Assembly: GCF_037975245.1 (NCBI RefSeq)
Contig: NC_092580.1
Span: forward strand, 12,183,501-12,247,500
Direction: 5' to 3'
Source of the DNA: Apostichopus japonicus
Taxonomy: Eukaryota; Echinodermata; Holothuroidea; Aspidochirotida; Stichopodidae
DNA length: 64,000 bases
Shown here: positions 20,066 through 31,800 of the stretch, piece after piece
How the letters are laid out: every line of letters begins with the position of its first letter
Numbering within the stretch: position 1 is the first letter of the stretch
The notes under the pieces: model-generated
Database searches by the model: none
What the model saw: the letters and a program-made list of their open reading frames with translations, nothing else
What the model was told of the DNA's origin: nothing
Program-made: the position numbers and the translations under genes

Positions 20066-21008
20066 TTTATGTTAATATCAGTATGTTCATTCCTTATGAA
20101 TAAATACTTTTACTACGCCCTAACACATTTTCTAGACAAGGTTGGCGTATTATTCCTTGGGTATAAGCAATATTGGCTTTGTGATACAATGTGGTATATT
20201 ATGATTACAGATAATTTCTGGATTTCAACTCTTTCTTAATGTTCCTCCATTTAAAATAACCTCTTATGACATATTATACTATATATTATTGCTCTATTTT
20301 CTTATAACTTCCTAAGAATATCTGCATCCTCACATACCAAGTATCAAGGCACATTTTACTGTGTGACAGTCTGTTAGGTGATTTTTTTTCATCCAAAATG
20401 ATGTTAACTATGGTTACAATACTGAATGCAAATGTCACATATTTTTAGAAAACTCCCTGTTAATCCATTGGAGTTAGCAATGCAAAAACAACTCCAGTCA
20501 TCAAAATGTTCCAATGAACATGAAGATTAACATTAGATTATTTGATTACAATAATTCAATACAATTCAATATAATAATTTAAATTTTAGAATGAAGACAA
20601 ACTATACTGGCGATAATTAGCTTCAGTGACAATGTGTCTCAACACAACACATGCAGACACTTATGATTAAGAGATGAGAGCCAAAATAAGTAGCATACAA
20701 TAGGGCATTGATTATTGGTTTAATTGAATTGACCGAATTGGTTTCTTGAAGTTTCAATGAAACTCCAATGAAATTTGTTTCAACCTTTTGTGACTTAAAT
20801 GATTAAAAACAGCAGGAGCATCTACTGCTTGTCTATTGTATAAACTTGTATCTTGATGAATGTTGTGAGTAATGACAGTCAGTTGGAGTTGACTGTCATT
20901 CAATTCAACAACTTACTAACCCATTTTTTCTATTTTTTTTTTTAAAGTTATATTTTTATTCCAGCGTGGCATATTCATGCCACTATTAAGAAGGGAAAAT
21001 AGCCAAGT
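20066..21008. other. AT-rich spacer with one strong hairpin
   Basis: No gene seen. A perfect inverted repeat AATGACAGTCA / TGACTGTCATT occupies 20871-20881 and 20890-20900 with an 8-base loop. The long T run at 20925-20943 is low complexity. Confidence 0.5.
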
Positions 21009-21455
21009 TCTCTAAGACAAAGGTGTTGTGTAAATATTGTGTATTGAACAATAAGTAAATTTTAATGAAAAATTCTTTGTAGAAAATTGGCAATGAACGG
21101 TGACATAACAACAAGAGAACAGCTAGAGTAGAAAGGATTTATTCTCTGAAAGAGGGAAGATTATCCTGATGATCAGACACACGCATTTTAATGAATCACT
21201 CATGGTACAATGTTTGCAATGTGCATATCATGTAAAAACAATGTATCAATCATGTGTGTTATAAAAGATGAAAGACTGAGCTGAATAGTAAAGCTTGTGA
21301 AATTTACTTTATTATTTGAGTTCTTCCAAATGAGCATCACATTTACAGTTGACTGTCAATATTGCATTTATTAAACATGAAAGTTTGTACTGATTAGAGA
21401 TAACATTTCACATTAATGAATCAATGGTGGTAAAGTGATAGAAATAAACAGTGTT

Positions 21456-24400
21456 TTAAACAGCAGTGGAAATGGTTCTTGATTTCTTTTTGTGGAGTAA
21501 GCTGAGATCCAGCCAAGGTCTTTGGCCAGAAGGGGCAGAATCTCTGTGGACATCCTTGTCTTTGCTGAGGAGGTTTATAAGCTGTAAATTAGAAGTAAAA
21601 GAAATGACAAATTACACTTATGGGTTGCAAAAGCATTGGTAACACTCACTGTCACAGCACACTGCCCAATTACATTCACTGTACACAGAGCCAATCTATA
21701 GCGATATAGACATTGATAACTTCTTTAATTAAAATTAAAATTAGATCTCAATAAATTTAGATAACTATCACAACTTTCAGGAAGTGTTCCTAGTTCCATG
21801 CTTCTTTCATCAGGTTCTGGTGTAAATTTTCCTGTGGTTAATATGATTACTAGTTAAATTACTTATGAACTCTGGTAGGGTTATACATCTACATTAGCCA
21901 TGTTGTAGTTCAGACTTTTAAGGGACAAGAAGTTTTACAGTTTAGTTAGTCCAGGTTTGTTCAATGTGTGTGTTTTCACCACTTGATTTCACATTGCAAG
22001 TAAACCAATATTACATGTGAGTGACAGATTAGCAATGTTGTGTAATAATGGTAAGTGATGATGATGAAGTGAAATACTTAATTTCTGTTTTACTACACTA
22101 AGCTATGTTTCAAACTTTTACTCCGGCTGACCCAAAACAAACCATGATGGCAATCAATCTGAATTAACATCAACATGAAAACTATGAGCTCTGAGCTACC
22201 TGGTTGACTATGCTTTTACTCTCAATGCGATTTGGCATTGCTTCACTACGTACCAGGGCTTAAGTAAGGGTAAATGTAGGAATTGCACAGAAAAAGGGAG
22301 GGCTCTTTAATGTGGGTTAAAGTAGTGCATAAATAAAATATCTAGTACTGCTACCTTTAACCCTAAAGTTCAGGCTAGCCAGAGCAATGGAGACCACCCC
22401 CCCCCTCCCCCCACCACACCCTCCTTAGTTTCATGAGAGAAGGCAACGGATATATGTTTCACAGCCCTCTACCAATAATTATCCCCATTGCAAACAGGGT
22501 AAAAAGGGTCTACATGTTAAAGGTATGCTGTATTGACCCCAAATATGCAAGATTTTCAAATATGGTCAACTGCACATGGTCAAACTTCTTATACTCTTAA
22601 TATTACCACCCTGAAGGTAATTTACCTCACTGGGACATTCAGCCATCTTGTTTGCTTATTTAGAATTATGGAAAAATTTAGAGATTAAATGCCTCCAGGG
22701 AAGAGCAGTTTGAAATCTTATAGCGATTATAGCATCCTTTAGTTTGGGGCCTATACACCTTTAACCTCTCTACACATTGAGTGTTGTAGTAACAAAATTA
22801 GGCAATCAATAAAAGAGGCAGCCCTCAATGTGAGTTTGCTTTGGTTATAAATATCAGGGGTGGAGAAGGGGTAAGGGTAGAGATCAATGAGAAAAGGGGA
22901 AGGAAAATATTGTGGGTTGGGGTAAGTTTAGTACATATAGGCAAATGTATTAGTGAAGTATATAGGAATACCACCTTTGACATTAATTTAATGGTCAGGC
23001 AGAAAAAAAGGAGGGCAGAGATATATGGAAGGGGGGGGGGTGCGGGGCAGTGAGGCAGAAAATCCCCAGGTGAAAAAGTTGGAAGCAACATCACCACTGC
23101 CTACAAGTATACCCTCAGCTTCCAGATGGAAGCCAGCAGGTTTGTTTAACAGTCCGGCCCCTCCCGCAAAGATTCCCAAGGGACCATTGCAAATATGGTT
23201 TAATGGGGTCTATGCAACCTCTACACATTGACTTCTATCAGATCTAACAAGATGAGGCAATCAATAAGGGAGGCAGATATCAATGAAAGTCTGCATTGAT
23301 TCTATGTCAGGGGTGGAGGAGGGGTCAGGGTAGAGATGTTCTGAACAGAAAGGTGAAGTTTTTGGAATGGGGATACATATACAACATGAAATACATAACC
23401 AGCACTAATACCTAATTTGAAAAGTCATTTGATTGAAAAAGTCAGGTAGAGAAAATGGTAGGGGGGGCAATTAGCTTAGCCAGAGGGGGAAGGAGAAGGC
23501 AGAATATCCCAACCCCCCAAAATAATGTGGAAATAAAATCAGGACCGCCAAGAAGTGGACCCATAGCTTCCAGAGGCCTGTTTCACAAAGCACTAAGTAA
23601 AAGTAAGTTGGCCTGTTGTTTCAATCCTAGCAGGATCTTCCATATAGCCTCTGAAGAAGATCCTGCTAGGATCGAAACGTGAGGCCAACTTACTTTTACA
23701 CAACAATGACAAGAATATACTTACTGTAAAAGGTTATTCATTGATAATACTTTCTGTGACCTCGTTTTCATTTCATGATTGCTAAAGAGAAACAAGTACA
23801 CCTCAATTGATTTGATTATATATTAACATCCAATGTACTTTCATGTTTGTATAGATATAAAGGGGTGGGAGTGGGTAGGTGGGGGGGGGGGGCTGGGGGG
23901 TTCAGGTACTGTATCTTGCACTTAACAATAAAGGGAATATACTTACTGTGACAGGTTCTTCATGGATATACTTTCTGTGACCTCGTCTTCATTTAATGAT
24001 TGCTAAAGAAAACAAAATACACCCCAATTAATTTGAATATAAATGGCATTCATTTCACTTGACAGAATTCATGTTAGTAGAGATATGAAGGAGGGGGGAG
24101 GGGGGGGGGTTCGTGTACTTAATGGCACTTTGATAACTTCTCTAGAATTACTGTAGAACATTACCAGATAGAACATAACATAAAGAAACCTAAAAAGTAC
24201 TCCAATGTTGTTTTTTAACTTGGGAAATTTGCATTCAACTTGTGCATCATTAATTTGAGCTTTTGTGCATGATAACATGACACAAAACCTTACAATTTTG
24301 CAAGAACATTGGGATGTGTAGCAATTGAGATGTAAGATGCATACATCTCCCATGATCACAGAAACTGAAATCAATTTACAAATTGTATCTTAAAGATCTG

Positions 24401-27108
24401 TACTTACTGGCCCCATATTAAGCATGCTATCATTTACAAAGCTAAGGAGATTACATACTAGCTGTAGACTGTAGTAGTCGAAAAAAAAGCTCTGACTTCA
24501 AATTAGCCAAGAAATACACCATCCTTCCTATGTGTTGCACTAGTATGTGTTCTTCTGGTACAGTTCAGTTTGTAAAGACTATGGAAATTACAAATTTTGT
24601 TTCACTAATCGATTCTGAGAGGCTCAGATCATTGTCCAGCTTGGCTTGAGCCATATTTCATATCATTTTAATATTTTGTTTTTTATCACAACATAAGTAT
24701 GACATGTAACATAGCAGGAGATAAGAAACAAAGCTTTTGAAAGGAAGTGTACTATAAAACTATGATAGGGCTTGTATGGCAGTGACACTCCCTAAACAAA
24801 TTAAGAACTTTACAATTAGAATACAGAACAAAAAACAAACAGAACCACCCCCCCTCACCCCCTCACCCCCTCAGAGTGTCAGTGCACTCTTTTGTAACAT
24901 GACCTTTTTATCCTGCACCAATGGGGTAAATCACCGCTGAAGACAAACAATTGAGTATGCACATTAGAACAATGGGGCAATTGAGGCTGATGAGTTTAGG
25001 CATATATCAAAGTTTGGGAGACTTTATCTTTAGATGGCCTCTGCGTAGACTATACTGCCTATAATACGTGTTTGTGTTGAAGTGTGCTGAACACATCTTC
25101 GTCTGCAGATGGTGGGAAGCACCGAGAGTGAGAAAGTCTCTGAGAGTGCTACTTACAAAATTAATCTAAACCCTGTGACACTTTTTGTCGGTTTGATGAC
25201 TGAGAAAAGCAGAGAAACTGAAATTTTGGTTTTCACAAGTGTTTTTGTAACCTCCTACTACACAATTCGTTTGCACTTTGATTTTAACAGTATGACAGAG
25301 TGTCGTATCGGCGTAGTGTTAGTGCTGCAGTCAGTAGCTTGATCAAAAGTTTTCCTCAACCAACTCCGCACATGTATGTCACAGAGTGACCTGGAGTCAT
25401 GTGAGCGCTTAGGAATTGTTTCGAAAAGAGCAAACTCCTTGTCCAAAAGTGCTAGGTTTGATCAATTTTTACCGAGTCCCAAAAGAAAATAATACAATGT
25501 GCCATACATCAATGGAAAGGTACAAGTGTAAATATTCAATGTAACATAGATTTGAACGGATTAGAGGATGTCGAAAAACTACCAGCTATGCCTTTTAAAG
25601 AACAAAGACAAGCCTATCTAATACATAGAAACTTTTGGCATCGACTATTAGACAAAGAACATGATACTAACTTCTCTGGCGCTTTGACTATCTCCAGTAA
25701 AGGTAGATTGCAAGCCTCCGCCAGTTGAGGTACGACTTCAGTGACTGAGACAGCGTCCGTTCTTCCTGTGTTAACTGACACCCGGGTGGCTTTGCAATCA
25801 CGAGTAAACCATCTGCAGATATCAATTCATAAATCAAAACATCTAAGTAAAACAAATAAAGAGGTATAGAACTATATCGATGGGGACATTAAATGGCACT
25901 CCCCAACCAGGAATGCCTGCCTCATAATTCTCTGAACTTGCTATCTAAGCTAGTATTTGTACACAATCATCTCATGGAAAGTGTTTCAAATGAGTTTCTG
26001 CTGGCTTTCTTAACCTTTGGATTCACTAAAATAATACTTTGATATACCCTCTCATTTACTTCTGATGCAGTCTACAGTGTACTAAGAGTACAAGCTGAAC
26101 ACTAGCAGTCTCAGGCATGTCTATATGATTTGTATTTTTAACATTTAATCAAATATAGTGTAATTCAACATAATTAGTGTAATATAGAAACAAAGTATAG
26201 GGAAAACAAAAACACAGAGTGAGTCACATTTTCTTTGTCACTAAATAAATAAAGCTGTGCTTCAAAGAAAATTATTTTGAACTCACAATATACTGTACTT
26301 CAATTGCATTCAATAGAGATTACAGAAGCTACGCAGGTACAGATAGTTAGCACCCAACATCTGTGGAGACGTGAGGAAGAAATGGGGAGTGGGAGGATGG
26401 TCAGGTTCTAAATTAATGAGAGTGGGTTTAAGGCTGTACCATAAATAGCATGGGGAAGTGAATTGGAATTTTTCATGACTGTTGAATATTCATGTAACCT
26501 CTGTTGATCACGTCATATTGTAATTCAAATGGTTTTTGTACTGAATGATTTGTTTTCTGACTCTGATTTTTGTGACCCATGAGGTGTGTTGCTATGTCTG
26601 TTTTCAATCAGTATGTTCTGAATTTATTGTGTAATGTTATAATTGCAAATTCTTCCAAAATTGTTGGTTAAGAGTAAAGCGTATGTTTTCTTGGGCTTGT
26701 ACCGTTCTTGTAACAATGTTAAACTTCGCTTTTTTATTTCTTTCCAATATTTGTAAATATCGTATTGTGTATAAATTTGTGTAACCTTAAATGCTTTGTA
26801 CAGTGACATTGTCAACAAAACCAATTAAAAGTAATGGGAAGGAAAGGAAACAGATGTCAAACCTTTATGAGAACAAATGTTTGACTTTCAAATCTTTAAC
26901 AACTCTTCTTTATTCTCAGGTGAATTGGTGTTGGGCTGGTCAACATGGATAAGATATTCTCGCTGAACTTTGTTTGACTTTGATGAATACCTTGCAGTGT
27001 GAATCTTCCTTGCAAATCTAACCTCAGACTTCTGCCATGATTCCTCCAGTTGGACATGCAGTAATCTGCTGCAGCGTTGACCCAGCCTCACACTCATTTC
27101 AGGTTAGT
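21456..27108 (-). CDS. Candidate multi-exon gene of unknown function (segment A)
   Basis: I do not recognise this protein; the model rests on splice sites, phase and the paralogue. Exon 1: acceptor AG at 27109-27110 (reverse strand), ATG at 27097, 35 codons beginning MSVRLGQRCSRLLHV, donor AAG|GTATTC with the exon ending at 26991. Exon 2: 25812-25672 (141 bases, acceptor CTGCAG, donor GAA|GTTAGT), encoding phrases such as VSVNTGRTDAVSVTEVVPQL. Exon 3: 24441-24408 (34 bases, donor CCA|GTAAGT), FVNDSMLNMGP. These three join in phase (2, 2, 0). Later candidates are 24002-23947 (acidic, 56 bases), 23781-23725, and a terminal exon from 21581 with a stop at 21456-21458; their combination is uncertain. 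The basic, Arg-rich start could be a mitochondrial presequence, which is inference. A five-codon comparison with segment B shows mostly replacement changes, so this may also be a decaying gene. Confidence 0.4.
22260..23560 (+). repeat. Degenerate ~360-440 bp repeat, segment A
   Basis: Two to three units recur with the order CCTCTACACATTGAGTGTTG, AACAAAATTAGGCAATCAAT, AAAGAGGCAGCCCTCAATG, GGGGTGGAGAAGGGGTAAGG, TAGTGAAGTATATAGGAATA, GGTCAGGCAGAAAAAAAGGA, followed by G-rich runs. Copies of this family fill 43.5-48.6 kb. The frames here are not convincing genes. Confidence 0.65.
23597..23699. repeat. Foldback element, ~103 bp, segment A
   Basis: GTAAAAGTAAGTTGGCC and TTTCAATCCTAGCAGGATC on the left are answered by GATCCTGCTAGGATCGAAAC and GGCCAACTTACTTTTAC on the right, giving arms of about 45 bases and a short centre. 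The paralogue at 49497-49599 keeps the structure with a few changes. Confidence 0.85.
23725..23781 (-). pseudogene. Second copy of the micro-exon, 57 bases
   Basis: Same acceptor (CTCTTTAG) and GTAAG donor as 23947-24002. In phase 0 it meets TGA at the third codon; entered in phase 2 it stays open. Whether it is spliced in cannot be decided from sequence. Confidence 0.35.
23947..24002 (-). CDS. Candidate micro-exon, 56 bases
   Basis: On the minus strand a TTTCTTTAG acceptor precedes CAATCATTAAATGAAGACGA and the exon ends CACA|GTAAGT. In phase 0 it reads QSLNEDEVTESISMKNLS. A similar block with the same splice signals lies 222 bases downstream on this strand (23781-23725), and related blocks are at 49681-49625 and 49326-49267 in segment B, so the exon appears tandemly duplicated. 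Confidence 0.4.
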
Positions 27109-27632
27109 CTACAGGAAAATAAGAATATGAAATATATCCTATGATTACTGCAGTCCCTGAATGATGATGATGTATAGGCAACAACAACACAAGTGCACAA
27201 AGCAAGTGCACAAACGACTTTAAGATACGGTTGCTACTTCTGAGTACATTTCAAAGAAGCTTAAAGCAATTATCTCGTCAGATTTCTTGGAACTTTGAGA
27301 TGGAAACCCTACAGTACAGCAGAGTCACCTTCAAAGTCCATAATTAAGATGACCATGAAAGAAGAATGTTTCAGGTAAAATTGCAAATATCTTTCACCAT
27401 CTCAGAGTCAGTTGAGATACTATGGGACTTCTTCCAATTATTGCCCAATCAGAAAACATGCACAATACTATATTATTGACAAATGTCTCAAATATGATTA
27501 TTTCTAATTTTCTTGTAGTTAAAAAGAATATTATGTAGGCCTACAAGGAAAATTTTTTAATGGCTGTACTGTGAACAGAGATAACACGATTTTTCGTCTG
27601 GTTTACCAGACGTGCTATCTTGGTTATGTTAA

Positions 27633-28835
27633 AGAGGTTATGAAATGAAAAATTTTCATGTCTTCGAATGGTTTATCTACATTACTACAACACCACCCAT
27701 TCACAACTTTCCGTAAATACGGCTTCAAACGCCAGAAATTCGCTGTCAAAGTATTCCCTAGAGACCTCTCCAGCTGCCACTCGTAAAAAAAAAGCAAAGC
27801 TGCCCACCGCAGTTCATCTGACGTCATCAAAGGAACCATTTCAGCCAAAGCCGACTCCCCGCTGTTTACCTATACGGTGTTATACAGTTTACAACATGTA
27901 ACCACAAAACTCTTCTCATCAATTGTCTTCTCCCGAATCTTCTGATTCCGAGGAAATAGGACTTCACCTCTCAGGACATTCGTAAGCTTTGACTAAAATT
28001 ATTTTCTTGAGTAAGAAGAGGAGGAAATAGTTTTGAGGGTGATGAAGATAATATCAGTGTTTTTCAATTGAGCCCCTTGCAGAAGAATTGTAAAACGATC
28101 CCGATGGCCGAAACGCGTTGCTGCCATGTGAACTCCCCGAGCAGAACGGTTGGACGACCCTGAACCGAAACTGGTCGGTTGAGCAATTTGTTTTACCACA
28201 AAAGAAAACTTGCAGATCTATAATTGATTGTTCTAAAACCAACTGGCTTTAAGTTTTGTGCAATATAGTAGGTAACCAACAAAAAATCGTCATTTGCTGT
28301 ATCAAGGAGGCCTAGGCTATTGTCATAACAAGTAATTTGGCAACAGTATAGGCCTACAGGCACTCATAACGTTGTGTATGTGTAGTGTTTTGAGCGAGTC
28401 GTGTTCACATTCTTCGATTTCTGTCATCTTTCGGAAAAGCTTGCAGTAGAAATCCGTCTTTACTTGTGGTGAAGCAACCTGATACCACATATCGGCTCCG
28501 CATATTTAACAGTAACAAGATAAATTTACGTAAAAACAAACACCAAACACCAAATCTCAATTACTACGGAGCGCTGCAACAGTGTGATGTTGTGTGTTCT
28601 CAGACGTTTAAGAATGTAAACATAGCGTCTGGGAAGTGAGCTAAGTTCCTCGACTGACGTCACGCCGCATTATCGTAAATACAACAATTTTTTGAAAGTT
28701 TTTATTACCCTCAAATTTTTGATCGTTTATTCCTCGAGGATGCAAGCTTCGTTTCACACAAATTGGGTATCATTAGAAAGCTACGAGTATACAGAATACG
28801 ATGAGAAAGAATTTTTTTTGCATTTCATAACCTCT
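27633..28835. mobile_element. 1.2 kb inverted-repeat element flanked by TTAA, only in segment A
   Basis: The ends are AGAGGTTATGAAATG and CATTTCATAACCTCT, a perfect 15-base inverted repeat. TTAA lies at 27629-27632 and 28836-28839. Segment B has no such element at the matching place (about 54326-54372), but 60-odd bases that are absent from A. A TTAA duplication is typical of piggyBac-type elements, yet the termini lack the usual C-rich start, so the family is open. The longest frames (74-77 codons) show no transposase motif. Confidence 0.7.
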
Positions 28836-28839
28836 TTAA

Positions 28840-31800
28840 GAGATGATTTTTCTAGTCTTTGGAGATTTTACTTGTAAAGGAAATTGCTAAAATGCTTGGC
28901 TCAGTTTCATCTTGTAGTTCAGGTTTACATTGTACATGAATGTACCTATATAATGAGTGAAACAGGCGGTTTGTTACTGTCTGAAGTTACATGATAGGGA
29001 TGATCTGATTGGTTGATTTAAAATATAAGAAAGGTGTGGTGTGCATGCATAATTGTGACAGCCAACAAAATTGTCAATTTGTACAAAAAGGCTAATTACT
29101 CATTAATTGTTAAAGTAAAAATTCTATTACAGTAATCTCTCTTTAATCAATCGTAAGATGCTGATATGTGAATGAATGTAAGTGAGAATGGAATGCTAAC
29201 AATTCCAGATAAATGCAATATGGGCCTTACACTGGATAAGATACCGAAGAAGTCAAGGAGCTGCTTTCTATCCAACTAATAGAGTAATGGCAGAATAACC
29301 CACAACTTTGAAGCAACACCCTTCACAGAGGTTGGCTATGGCATCTGTATAGTAATACATAGACATAGAAAGAATAAGTATCATGCTGTTGTGGCTATAC
29401 CGTCGGTTCATTTATGCATAAGAAAGTTCATTACCAGGAGAAATGCCAAAAACAAACTAAATTCAATGTATCATGTTGATGTGGCTACACCGCCAGGTCA
29501 GTTAATTTTTTGTCATTCCTTTTTGAACAACCATTTATAGAAAAGTTCAATACGGGTAGAAATGCCAAAACCAAACTAAGTTCAATGTATTATCCTGTTT
29601 TGGCTTCACCAGATCAGGACAGTTCAAATTTTGCCATTCCTTTTATAAATACCCCGACCGATCATTTCATTGTTAATATTATTACTATGAGACATAAAAA
29701 AAAACTAAAATTTGTTTGTGCAATTACAAGGTAATCAGATTCTCATTCTTATTTTGATTTTTCCTAAGTATGAAAGGGAAATTTCTGAAGGATAATTTGT
29801 TTACCTAGTTTGCGTGGCAGTGTAGCTAGCTACAGCATGGAGCTTTGTGTTGTGGGGTATTCTGCAATCTAGCTAAACTACATGGTTTTGTCAAACACTG
29901 CATGTAATAAATCAGCTGTTCTATACCCACCTAACATTGGTTAGGCTGATAAGAGGTATAGCCGACCTTGTCCTAATGTGCAAAGTATTAATACTAGGCT
30001 ATGGGCCTAGGCTAGTAACCCATCTTACTTGGCATTTGTGCTGAGTACGGTACCTGTCATTGCCAATTTGTTGACAAACACCACCTAGCCTAGGCCTTAC
30101 CCCAATCTTAATAAAGATTATTTTCATTCAAGCACTTAACAGAGGTGTCACATCCATTAGTGCCTTGTCGGAATAGCCAAAGCCTAACGTTGCTAAATTC
30201 TAACACTGCCTTTGCTACGAACTTGGTAGGCCCACTAGTATATACTGTAGTAGTATAGGCCTATTCGTTAGTCGCAGTCATGATATTGATAAAGCATTTC
30301 GCAAAACTAGATAATACTAACATATAACCTATCCGACAAAAAAAAGTGACTCAAGAAACTGATGATTCAGCTCCCGGGATTCAATTTTTTGGGTCAAACT
30401 TGTTCATATATGTTGAGCTTTAATTACAGGTTAATCAATCGTTTGTTTTGACTTTTCAATGTGAAATGAAGACAAGAAGTAGACTAGCACTTACATTACT
30501 ACTTACAAGCAGCATGAAGTCGTCGAGTTTAATAAATCGATTTTTGAAACTCGATGCATGAAGTTCTATGAGGTGGCATATTCCTAGTATAAGAGTCTAA
30601 ATCAATCCGCCAGAATGTTCTCACGTCTCAGGAAAATTGCCAAAAAGCCGCGACAGCAGGAGAACATCCTTTCAGTTTGAATTGTTTATCAATCAGCATC
30701 TGTTTTTCTTTTGTATGGCTTGGATGTTGGCGAGCATGAATGAATTAGTACATATGGTGCAAAATATGGGTCAATTGAGGCAATTTTAGAACACTTGAGG
30801 TCTCCAGGAGCAGCGTACGAAAATTGTTTACTGCTATAAGTAAAGAGGTTTGTTTACAAATGACGAAAACTTCAAGTTCTCATAGCAAAGAAATGTACAT
30901 GGTCGTAATACGCAAAAGTGATGGTGCCATAAATGGTCAACTTGCCAGCTATCCAGTGATGGGAGGCTGCATTACTTTGAGGATTTAGTAAGTCAGTCAA
31001 TGCTGCATTTAGACGTGGATTGGGGGGGGGGGGGGTATATGCTATAGCTGTGAGCAAGATATATGCGATTTATAGGTACCGTACCACAAGTAGATAGTAT
31101 AATCCGCTGGAAAGGCCATTGTCGGAAAAAAAAGAGCTAAATGACCTAATGTAATGCTTGTTTTAGCATATTATCAGTTACCATCACTGCTTTTCTGCCT
31201 TTAGGGGAAAGAGCATAAGTTGAGGCACAGATGGTGTGAAATAAGGAGGACTGGTGCAATGATTATACCGTATACAGAAACTGGTATAACCTAATTTGTC
31301 CACTTTTTGTCTTAAGGTCAAGGAAAAGCGTAGCAAATTTGTTTACTGGTGAGGATTTGCCTAGGAAGGTTTATATGGTGACGAAAACTGCGCACAGTAG
31401 TTTGTAAAAACGAGGTCTGATTTGGAGAAATAAAGGTGGCATGAAATGCCATGCAACGTGTACGTACGTGTAATTCGTCTAGAGGAATAACCTTTATCTT
31501 GTTAGAATTACTATACTAGGTCAGATCACATAAGTTTCACAATTTACTCAACGCCGTTTATTTATACACGGCTCTGGAGTTAACAGATGGAATACATGTA
31601 CGTTTATGTAACCATCTGAACATGACGTTATTCTTCCTCAATCACATCACGATTAGAGTACCGGTACCCTTTAGTGCAGTTTTCGCAATGAAGTAGTCTT
31701 TCGGGGAAATGGCGTGCACAATGATGCCATGGTAGTTTTTATGGGTTTTTTACGTTTGTGATAATGTGAAGCATTATAGGGAGACTGAAGGTCACTACAA

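Noticed and set aside
25109-25342. 77-codon frame in segment A
   Set aside because: The paralogous stretch at 50805 changes residues and stops (a TAG follows in CTTTAGCACT), with no sign of constraint.
29389-29660. CRISPR-like regular repeats
   Set aside because: Whole units of about 118 bp repeat in tandem with no unique spacers, and the context is eukaryotic.
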